Positions 1 through 5,832 of a DNA stretch of 8,130 nt are shown piece after piece; positions within the stretch are counted from its first letter, which is position 1; each line of letters starts with the position of its first letter. Under the pieces are notes generated by a model. It saw only the letters and a list, made by a program, of their open reading frames with translations. It was not told the origin of the DNA and ran no database searches. A program made the translations under genes and the position numbers. The stretch is from the NCBI GenBank assembly GCA_012274175.1, contig JAAOZZ010000013.1, positions 1 through 8,130 on the forward strand, read 5' to 3'. Source of the stretch: Betaproteobacteria bacterium. GTDB taxonomy: Bacteria; Pseudomonadota; Gammaproteobacteria; Burkholderiales; Usitatibacteraceae.

Positions 1-723
1 CCCCTGGACGGGCGCACGCTGCTCAAGTCCTTCGACTACAAGCGCGCCCTCGTGCGCAAGGATTACGGCGCGAAACTCGCGAAGCTGCAGGCGCACCTGA
101 ACCGGCTCACGCGATCGAAGAAGATGCGCGAGCGCTCCCTCGTGATGGTGTTCGAGGGCATGGACGCGGCCGGCAAGGGCAGCACCATCCGGCGCATCAC
201 CCAGGCGATGGACGCGCGCTTCTACCGGGTGATCCCGGTGGCCGCGCCCACCGACGAGGAGCGCGCGCAGCCGTACCTGTGGCGCTTCTGGCGCCACATG
301 CCGGGCCACGGGCGCGCCATCATCTTCGACCGCTCGTGGTACGGGCGCGTGCTGGTGGAGCGGGTCGAGGGTTTCTGCAGCGACTTCGACTGGATGCGCG
401 CCTACCCCGAGATCAACGACTTCGAAAACCAGCTCGCCGAATCGGGGGCCATCGTGGCCAAGTTCTGGCTCGCCATCACGCCCGCGGAGCAGCTGCGCCG
501 CTTCAAGGCGCGCCAGGCCACGGCGTACAAGCGCTTCAAGATCACCGCCGAGGACTGGCGCAACCGCAAGCGGTGGCCGCACTACGAGCGCGCGGTGAAC
601 GACATGATCGAGCGCACCTCCACCGACCATGGGCCGTGGCACGTGATCGCATCCGACGACAAGCTCTTCGCCCGCATCGACACGCTCGAGCACCTGGTCG
701 CGCGCGTCGAGGCCTCGCTCTGA
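1..723 (+). CDS. pap: Polyphosphate:AMP phosphotransferase (PPK2 family), 3' part
   Basis: This is the C-terminal 240 codons of a PPK2-family enzyme. The frame is open to the first base, so the true start lies upstream. GTG 52 is only an internal codon candidate. PPK2 enzymes move phosphate between polyphosphate and nucleotides in the cytoplasm. Counting codon 1 at base 1, the Walker A loop GMDAAGKG is at residues 53-60 (Lys59) and the Walker B-like strand with FDRSWYGRVLVERVEGF follows at about 109-125 (Asp110). A basic lid region rich in Arg/Lys is at about 165-195. The WRFWRH and RVLVERVEGF signatures resemble the catalytic C-terminal domain of the two-domain polyphosphate:AMP phosphotransferases, in which an inactive PPK2 domain precedes the active one. 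Whether a first domain is present cannot be seen. A single-domain class III PPK2 is the main alternative. The next gene begins one base after the stop, so the two are probably co-transcribed. Confidence 0.88.
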   Translation, partial: PLDGRTLLKSFDYKRALVRKDYGAKLAKLQAHLNRLTRSKKMRERSLVMVFEGMDAAGKGSTIRRITQAMDARFYRVIPVAAPTDEERAQPYLWRFWRHMPGHGRAIIFDRSWYGRVLVERVEGFCSDFDWMRAYPEINDFENQLAESGAIVAKFWLAITPAEQLRRFKARQATAYKRFKITAEDWRNRKRWPHYERAVNDMIERTSTDHGPWHVIASDDKLFARIDTLEHLVARVEASL

Positions 724-724
724 G

Positions 725-2242
725 ATGCCCGACGGGATGAGCATCACGAGCCTCTTTCGCGCGCAGATGGGCGTGGCGATGGCCGCCGCGCTCGTGCTGG
801 GCCTGGCACTGCTCGCGCTGCGGCCGCGGGATCGCGCGAGCACGCGCAACGCCCTCCTGCTGCTCCTGGTGTGCGCCGTGGTGGAAGCGTTCGACGGGGT
901 GGCGTCATCCCTCGGCGGGCGCGAGGCCGCCGCCGTGGCGGCCGACGCGGCGAGCGTGCTCGTGGGCGTGGTCCTGATCCGGCTGGCGACGATCTTCGTC
1001 TTCCGGGTGGCGCTTCCCGCGCTGCGCGCGAATCCGCCGCGCATCGTCGAGGACCTCTTCACCGCGGCGCTCTACTTCGCGTGGGGGCTCACGTGGCTGC
1101 GGCTCGCGGGAGTGGAGCTTACGAGCCTGGTGGCCACTTCCGCGGTCATCACCGCGGTGCTCGCGTTCTCGATGCAGGAGACGCTGGGCAACGTGCTGGG
1201 CGGGGTGGTGCTGCAGTTCGAGCGCTCGATCCGCGTGGGCGACTGGATGCGGGTGGAGCAGGTGATCGGGCGCGTGGTGGAGATCGGCTGGCGCCACACC
1301 GCCATCGAGACCCGCGACCGCGAGACGGTGATCGTGCCCAACGGCTGGCTCATGAAGAACCGGTTCGCGGTGATCGGCTCGCGCGCGGACGCGCAGCTCG
1401 CCTGGCGCCGGTGGGTGCGGGTGAGCGTGGACATCGCGGCGGCTCCGCGCGAAGTCTGCCGCGTGCTCGAGGAGGCGGTGCGCAATGCCGCGATCGCCCA
1501 CGTGCGCTCGGAGCCTGCCCCCAACGCCGTGCTGATGGAGTTCGGGCCGCGCCATGGAAACTATGCGCTGCGCTATTGGCTCGACGACGCGGGGCCCGAC
1601 GACGCCACGGACAGCCAGGTGCGGGCGCACCTCGTTGCGGCCCTCATGAGGAACGGCATGAAGCTCGGGGTTCCGTACCAGGAAGAGCTCTCGGTCCGGG
1701 ACGACGAGCTGCACCACGAGGCGCAGCGCTCGCTCGAGCGCAACCGCCGGCTCACGGCACTCGTGCGCGTGGAGCTCTTCGCTCCGCTGTCCCCGGAGGA
1801 GCGCGAGAGCCTCGCATCCCACCTCGTCTACGCGCCCTTCATCGCCGGGGACGTGATCACGCGCCAGGGCGCCGTGGCCCACTGGCTCTACCTGGTGATC
1901 TCCGGCGAGGCCGACGTGTGGTACGAGGGCCCCGGCGGCAGGACGCCGGTGGGAACCGTGACCGCGGGCCAGGTATTCGGCGAGATGGGGATGATGACCG
2001 GGGAGCCGCGCCGCGCCACCGTCACCGCGCGCACCGACGTGGACTGCTACCGGCTCGACAAGGCGGGCTTCGAGACGGTGATCCAGGCGCGCCCCGACAT
2101 CGCCGAGGCGATGTCGCGCGTGCTGGGCGCGCGCGAGTCCGAGCTGAGCGGCCGGCGCACGGCGGCGGCCGTGCCGGGCGGCGGCGAGTCCCACGGCGCC
2201 ATCCTGCAGCGCATCCGGTCCTTCTTCGGGCTGGAAGGCTAG
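725..2242 (+). CDS. MscS-fold channel with C-terminal cyclic-nucleotide-binding domain (bCNG type)
   Basis: Predicted inner-membrane ion channel of 505 residues. Hydrophobic segments lie at about 11-32, 42-60, 77-100 and 108-128, followed by the MscS pore helix and beta domain at about 132-215 (AFSMQETLGNVLGG, then VGDWM and VIVPNGWLM). The MscS C-terminal alpha/beta region runs to about 325. A cyclic-nucleotide-binding domain occupies about 350-470. Its phosphate-binding cassette is intact: Phe418-Gly419-Glu420 and Arg429 followed by Ala-Thr-Val, the residues that contact ribose and phosphate in cAMP-binding family members. Channels with this architecture form the bacterial cyclic-nucleotide-gated (bCNG) subset of the MscS superfamily, several of which respond to ligand rather than tension. 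The ligand here is not shown. Start: ATG 725 lies one base past the upstream stop, with GAGG about 12 bases before it. ATG 737, in frame, is an alternative. The stop overlaps the convergent anti-sigma gene by four bases. Confidence 0.9.
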   Translation: MPDGMSITSLFRAQMGVAMAAALVLGLALLALRPRDRASTRNALLLLLVCAVVEAFDGVASSLGGREAAAVAADAASVLVGVVLIRLATIFVFRVALPALRANPPRIVEDLFTAALYFAWGLTWLRLAGVELTSLVATSAVITAVLAFSMQETLGNVLGGVVLQFERSIRVGDWMRVEQVIGRVVEIGWRHTAIETRDRETVIVPNGWLMKNRFAVIGSRADAQLAWRRWVRVSVDIAAAPREVCRVLEEAVRNAAIAHVRSEPAPNAVLMEFGPRHGNYALRYWLDDAGPDDATDSQVRAHLVAALMRNGMKLGVPYQEELSVRDDELHHEAQRSLERNRRLTALVRVELFAPLSPEERESLASHLVYAPFIAGDVITRQGAVAHWLYLVISGEADVWYEGPGGRTPVGTVTAGQVFGEMGMMTGEPRRATVTARTDVDCYRLDKAGFETVIQARPDIAEAMSRVLGARESELSGRRTAAAVPGGGESHGAILQRIRSFFGLEG

Positions 2243-2658
2243 GCGAGCGTGAGGCGGATGCGGTTGCGCCCGAAGAGGTACGCGTAGTCGGCCGTGGCAG
2301 TGAGGCCGTGGGCGAGCAGCACCCCGAGGCCGCCTTCGCGGCGCGTCTCGGCGAGCGCCTCCAGCATCTCGCGCGTGGTCCTCGAGAAGGGATTGAAGGG
2401 CGCCGCGCGGTCCTCGTAGGTGAGGCCCACTTCGCCGTCCTCCGCCGAAAGGGTGATCCACACCGGCGCGTCGCTGCCCCCGCCGTTGCCGTGCTTCACG
2501 GTATTGAGGAAGAGCTCCTCGAGGACCAGGTTCGCCTTGAGGCAGGATTCGCGCCCGACGCGCGCATGGACGCAGAATGCCTCGATGAAAGCCCGGGCGT
2601 CCTTCCAGGCCTCGAGCCGGGACGGAAACATCGCTATTCGCGTTGTGACGGCGTTCAC
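2239..2658 (-). CDS. RsbW/SpoIIAB-like anti-sigma-type ATP-binding protein (HATPase_c_2)
   Basis: Small cytoplasmic protein of 139 residues with the GHKL ATPase fold of anti-sigma regulatory kinases. In partner switching, such proteins phosphorylate a STAS antagonist and hold a sigma factor or another target. The N box is clear at about 44-57, with Glu48, Asn52 and His56. The G2 box GGLGVLL is at 109-115. The G1 region reads DRAAPF at 83-88: the usual glycine two positions after the Asp is Ala85, so nucleotide binding may be altered. The frame extends upstream to 2934 without a stop, but that part is antisense to the FecR gene. GTG 2658 is chosen because GGGGAGG sits six bases before it and a TATAAT element lies just upstream. 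ATG 2631 is a weaker alternative. Likely partners are the STAS protein at 6791-7165 and the PP2C phosphatase at 3769-5832. The gene stands alone, divergent from FecR. Confidence 0.85.
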   Translation of the reverse strand: MNAVTTRIAMFPSRLEAWKDARAFIEAFCVHARVGRESCLKANLVLEELFLNTVKHGNGGGSDAPVWITLSAEDGEVGLTYEDRAAPFNPFSRTTREMLEALAETRREGGLGVLLAHGLTATADYAYLFGRNRIRLTLA

Positions 2659-2664
2659 AGGCAG

Positions 2665-2671
2665 CCTCCCC
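2665..2671 (-). promoter_or_regulatory. Strong Shine-Dalgarno sequence that fixes the anti-sigma gene start
   Basis: On the minus strand the sequence reads GGGGAGG, followed by six bases and then GTG at 2658. It is a strong ribosome-binding match in this window and supports the short 139-residue form over the much longer open frame. Confidence 0.75.
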
Positions 2672-2678
2672 GCGGTTT

Positions 2679-2687
2679 TGGCATTAT
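2679..2687 (+). promoter_or_regulatory. Possible extended -10 element for the FecR-OmpA operon
   Basis: The plus strand reads TG-G-CATTAT, an extended -10-like arrangement with four of six hexamer matches, overlapping the minus-strand TATAAT. A transcript from about 2694 would give a leader of roughly 30 bases that includes AAGGAG. No -35 element is seen. It is a weak match, kept because it is the only AT-rich stretch in the divergent region. Confidence 0.3.
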
Positions 2688-2688
2688 A
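2683..2688 (-). promoter_or_regulatory. -10 element (TATAAT) of the anti-sigma gene promoter
   Basis: A perfect TATAAT on the minus strand in a short AT-rich island within otherwise GC-rich DNA. It would start transcription near 2676, about 18 bases before the GTG at 2658, with the Shine-Dalgarno sequence in between. No good -35 hexamer is visible at 16-18 bases; TTGCCC at 2714-2709 is the nearest match, at a 20-base spacing. An activator or an alternative sigma factor is possible. Confidence 0.5.
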
Positions 2689-2725
2689 GGACCGGGAAAA
2701 GCCCTTCCGGGCAAGGAGAATCGAG

Positions 2726-3175
2726 ATGCGCAAGGCATGCATGGTAGCGGCAGTCCTGTTGCTCGCCGGTCCCGCGATGGCCGCCGAGACCGGACTGGTC
2801 AAGGTTTCGCGCGGCGCCGTGCACGTGGAGCGCGACGGCCGGTCGATCCCGGCCACGGTGGGCACGTCCCTGCAGCCCGCCGACGTGATCGTGACGGGCG
2901 CGGACGGATCGGCGGGCATCACCTTCGCCGACAACAGCCTCGTGTCCGTGGGCCCCGGCAGTGTCTTCTCGATCGACCGTTACGCGTTCGATTCGACGAC
3001 CCACGCGGGCGAGTTCCAGGGCACCCTGACGCGCGGCCGCCTCGCGGCGGTGTCGGGCAAGCTGGTGCAGCAGTCTCCCGAATCGATGAAGATCCGCACG
3101 CCCTCGGCCGTGATGGGCGTGCGCGGCACCGAGTTCCTGGTGCAGGTCGACGCGCCCCAGGGCGCGGCGCGCTAG
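2726..3175 (+). CDS. Periplasmic FecR-domain protein
   Basis: Secreted protein of 149 residues. The N-terminus is a classic Sec signal peptide: a basic start (MRK), a hydrophobic core at about 6-15 and a likely cleavage after Ala-Met-Ala at 17-19. The mature part is almost entirely one FecR domain (about 25-140). It shows the family's pattern of a duplicated beta segment, DGSAGITFADNS at about 60-71, and the C-terminal signature TPSAVMGVRGTEF at 125-137. There is no transmembrane anchor and no FecI-type sigma factor or TonB receptor nearby. It therefore belongs to the stand-alone secreted FecR proteins, whose roles are poorly defined, rather than to classic iron-dicitrate anti-sigma factors. 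The start is firm: AAGGAG at 2713-2718, seven bases before the ATG. The OmpA-type lipoprotein gene follows after seven bases, so the two probably share a transcript and a periplasmic job. Confidence 0.88.
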   Translation: MRKACMVAAVLLLAGPAMAAETGLVKVSRGAVHVERDGRSIPATVGTSLQPADVIVTGADGSAGITFADNSLVSVGPGSVFSIDRYAFDSTTHAGEFQGTLTRGRLAAVSGKLVQQSPESMKIRTPSAVMGVRGTEFLVQVDAPQGAAR

Positions 3176-3182
3176 GGCGAAC

Positions 3183-3782
3183 TTGCTGAAACTGGCAGCG
3201 ATCCTCCTCGCCGCGGCCCTCGCGGCGGGCTGCGCATCGGAGCCGGTGACGCCGGCGCTCTTCGCCGTCGTCCCCGCCCCCGACGGGCACATCGGGACCA
3301 TCGTGGTGGAGCACGGCGGGGAAAAGCGCGTGATCCACAGCGCCTACGGCGCCGAGCGCCTGCGCGACGACGGCGTGCTCGAGCCGGAGCAGCTTTCCGA
3401 GGCCCAGGTGCGCACGACCTTCGGGACCACCCTCGATGCCCTGCCCGGCTCGCCCGCCACCTTCGTGCTCTACTTCCTCGAAGGCAAGGACGAGCTCACG
3501 GCGGAATCGAAGGTCGAGCTCGACCGGGTGTTCGCCGAGCTCAAGCGCCGGCCCCTGCCCGACATCGTCGTGATCGGCCACACGGATACGGTGGGCAACC
3601 TCGCCTACAACGACAAGCTTTCGCTCGCCCGCGCGCAGCGCCTGCGCGACATGCTGGTGGCGCTGGGCATCCCGTCGGAGCGCATCCAGGTGGCCGGCCG
3701 CGGCAAGCGCGAGCCGCTCGTGCCCACGGAAGACAACGTCTCCGAACCGCGCAACCGGCGCGTCGAGATCAACGTTCGCTAG
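3183..3782 (+). CDS. OmpA-family peptidoglycan-binding lipoprotein
   Basis: Predicted outer-membrane lipoprotein of 199 residues. A lipoprotein signal peptide ends in the lipobox Leu13-Ala-Ala-Gly-Cys17. Ala18 after the cysteine is not an inner-membrane retention signal, so export to the outer membrane is expected. After a region of about 70 residues that I do not recognise, an OmpA C-terminal domain spans about 90-197. The diaminopimelate-binding pair known from OmpA domains is present with the usual 15-residue spacing: Asp135 in GHTDTVG and Arg150 in LSLAR. The NRRVEI signature is at about 191-196. The protein should therefore tie the outer membrane to the cell wall. The start is TTG 3183, chosen because it gives a complete lipoprotein signal; AGGG lies five bases upstream. 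It follows FecR by seven bases. Its 3' end overlaps the convergent phosphatase gene by 14 bases. Confidence 0.9.
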   Translation: MLKLAAILLAAALAAGCASEPVTPALFAVVPAPDGHIGTIVVEHGGEKRVIHSAYGAERLRDDGVLEPEQLSEAQVRTTFGTTLDALPGSPATFVLYFLEGKDELTAESKVELDRVFAELKRRPLPDIVVIGHTDTVGNLAYNDKLSLARAQRLRDMLVALGIPSERIQVAGRGKREPLVPTEDNVSEPRNRRVEINVR

Positions 3783-5832
3783 GCGCGGCTTCCTGCCCGC
3801 CTTTCCATCGCAGCACCAGCAGCGTGATGTCGTCGGCGATCTCGGCCTGGCCCACGAAGCGCGCCACGTCGTCGCGCACGCGCGCCATGACTTCGTCGGG
3901 CGTTGCGTCCTTGCCGACCCACGTGAGGCTTGCCCGCAGGCGCTCCGAGGAGAAGAAGGCGCCCGACTCGTTCATCGCTTCCGTGGCGCCGTCGGTCACC
4001 ACACAGAGCCATTCGCCCGCCGCGAGGGTGCGGCCCTGGGTCGGAAAGACGAAGTCCTCGATCACGCAGAGCGGCGGGCCGCCGGACGAGCCGAAGCGCT
4101 CGGGCACTCCCCGTTCCAGGCGACTGAAGGGCGGCTCGTGTCCGGCGTTGGCGTATTCGAGATGGCCACTGTCCAGGTCCAGCAGGCCCGCGAACACCGT
4201 GACGAAGAGCTGCTCCGGGTTCTCGAGCGCGATCTGCGCCTGGGCGCGGGTGAGGATCTCGCCCACGCTGCCGCCTCTCAGCGCCGCGCCCTTGAGGTTG
4301 GACTTGACCGCGGCCATGAAGAGCGCGGCGGGCAGGCCCTTGCCGGACACGTCGGCCACGACGAAGAAGAGCCGGCGCTCGTCGACCATGAAGAAATCGT
4401 AGAAGTCCCCGCCCACGGTGCGCGCGGGTTCCAGGAGCGCGGCGATGCCGTAGCGCGGGTCGTGGCCGAGGGCGGCGTGGGGATCGGGCAGCAACCCCAT
4501 CTGGATGCGCCGGGCCGCGTCCACCTCGCCCGCCATGCGGGCCGCCTGCTCGCGCAGCTGCCGGCGCTGGCGCTCGGCCTCGGAAAGCGTGCCCACCATC
4601 ACGCTGGCGAAGACGGCGAGGGTGCCGATCGCGGGGCCCGCGGGGTCGAGCAGCGTGTCGAAGTAGAGGAACGCGACGAGTCCGGACCCCGTGAGCAGGA
4701 GCACCATCGCGAAGGCGAGGTGCGTGCCCTGCAGCGCGGACATCCGCGGCAGCAGCACGATCAGCAGCAGGCCGCACGCGGCGAGCGCTCCCGCTTCCAT
4801 CAGCGACGCGTAGGCCGGGCGCACGAGCTTCACGCCGCCGAAGAGGTTCTCGATCACCTGGGCGTGGATCTCGACGCCGGGCACGAACTCCCCCAGGGGC
4901 GTGGTCTTGTAGTCCTGGACGCCGATCCCGTCGATGCCGAGCAGCACGGCCCTGCCGTTCAGCAGCTCGGGATTCACGCGCCGCTCCATCACGTCGAGCG
5001 CCGAGACGAAGCGCTGCGGATCGTGCGGCCCCATGCGCAGCCACGCCGTACCGTCTTCCTGGATCGTGGTGGCGTGATCGCCCAGGCGCAAGTTGATCAA
5101 CCCGCCCCGTGCGGGCTCGAGCTTGAGCCCCGCGTCCTCGGCCACGCGCAGCGTTTCCACCCCCAGGGAGGCGACGAGCGCGCCCTGCACGCGGCGCACC
5201 ATCGGGACCTGGCGCACCACTTCGCTTTCCGGTCCCGCGTCCATGAGTCCGCGGCTCTCGGCGGCGGCGGATATCACGGGCACGTTGCCGATATGTCCCG
5301 GGAGCGAATCGATGTCGGGCAGGCCCTCGGCGGGCATCGCGATGGGCGGGGCGCGCGGCGGCGCCGGGAAGCGCGGGTCGGGCGCGCCGCTCGCGATGCC
5401 GAGCACCACGTGGTGCCCGCGGATCGAGCGCGCGAGGACCTCGTCGTTGGACGGCAGCAAGGCGAGCGAATGGGCGAGCTCGGTGGGGACGACGGGCAGC
5501 TCGGCGGCGATCGCGGCAGGAGAAAAGCGGTCGGGCTCGGGAAAGAAGATGTCAAAGCCGATGGAAGCGGACCCGTACTCGCCGATGCGGCCCACGAGCT
5601 CCGCCACCCGCGTGCGCGGCCACGGCCATTGGCCGTAGCGCGCGATCGACGCCTCGTCGATCGCGACGATGGTGACCACCGTCGTCGTGCGCTCGAGGGG
5701 GAAGAGGCGCTGGTAGCCGTCGAATACCGCGAGGCGCAGGCCGCGCACCAGGGGAAGCGAGGCGGCGAGCGCGATCGAAAGCGCGGCGAGGAGCACCAGC
5801 GCGAGGACGCGCAGCCCCCCCTGCGCGTTCAG
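3769..5832 (-). CDS. CHASE2 sensor fused to SpoIIE/RsbU-type PP2C serine phosphatase
   Basis: Inner-membrane signalling phosphatase, 687 residues if started at CTG 5832. One transmembrane helix (about 7-28) leads into a periplasmic CHASE2 domain (about 30-340, with DGYQRLFP after the helix and a conserved TTPLGEFVPGVEIHAQ stretch near its end). Three more membrane helices follow at about 343-362, 368-390 and 400-416, then a helical linker with the RsbU-like RRIQMGLLP pattern. The PP2C phosphatase domain spans about 453-677. Metal-binding residues are present: Asp476 in GGDFYD, Asp494 in ADVSGKG, Asp614 in TDG, and Asp667-Asp668 in ADDITLL. It should dephosphorylate a STAS protein, most likely the one two genes upstream, when CHASE2 senses an unknown envelope signal. 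The start is unusual: CTG 5832 forms CTGA with the preceding stop and has GGAG eight bases upstream. GTG 5796 (675 residues) is the conventional alternative but lacks a ribosome-binding site. Confidence 0.9.
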   Translation of the reverse strand: MNAQGGLRVLALVLLAALSIALAASLPLVRGLRLAVFDGYQRLFPLERTTTVVTIVAIDEASIARYGQWPWPRTRVAELVGRIGEYGSASIGFDIFFPEPDRFSPAAIAAELPVVPTELAHSLALLPSNDEVLARSIRGHHVVLGIASGAPDPRFPAPPRAPPIAMPAEGLPDIDSLPGHIGNVPVISAAAESRGLMDAGPESEVVRQVPMVRRVQGALVASLGVETLRVAEDAGLKLEPARGGLINLRLGDHATTIQEDGTAWLRMGPHDPQRFVSALDVMERRVNPELLNGRAVLLGIDGIGVQDYKTTPLGEFVPGVEIHAQVIENLFGGVKLVRPAYASLMEAGALAACGLLLIVLLPRMSALQGTHLAFAMVLLLTGSGLVAFLYFDTLLDPAGPAIGTLAVFASVMVGTLSEAERQRRQLREQAARMAGEVDAARRIQMGLLPDPHAALGHDPRYGIAALLEPARTVGGDFYDFFMVDERRLFFVVADVSGKGLPAALFMAAVKSNLKGAALRGGSVGEILTRAQAQIALENPEQLFVTVFAGLLDLDSGHLEYANAGHEPPFSRLERGVPERFGSSGGPPLCVIEDFVFPTQGRTLAAGEWLCVVTDGATEAMNESGAFFSSERLRASLTWVGKDATPDEVMARVRDDVARFVGQAEIADDITLLVLRWKGGQEAAPSER

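Noticed and set aside
905..2461. Long minus-strand open frame of 518 codons opposite the channel gene
   Set aside because: It is a GC-rich shadow frame: its translation is low-complexity in Arg, His, Ala and Gly with no domain, while the plus strand encodes a clear MscS plus cyclic-nucleotide-binding protein. The same applies to the plus-strand frame at 871-3189.
2692..2711. Imperfect hairpin CCGGG...CCGG in the FecR leader
   Set aside because: The stem needs a bulge and is short for this GC content. It does not look like a riboswitch or terminator.
2659..2934. N-terminal extension of the anti-sigma gene to 2934
   Set aside because: The added 92 residues are antisense to the FecR gene and lack any domain. 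GTG 2658 has a strong Shine-Dalgarno sequence.
5815..5821. Run of seven C as a possible sequencing indel hiding the true phosphatase start
   Set aside because: I checked the other two minus-strand frames just upstream and found no ATG, GTG or TTG with a suitable ribosome-binding site, so an indel there would not yield a better start.
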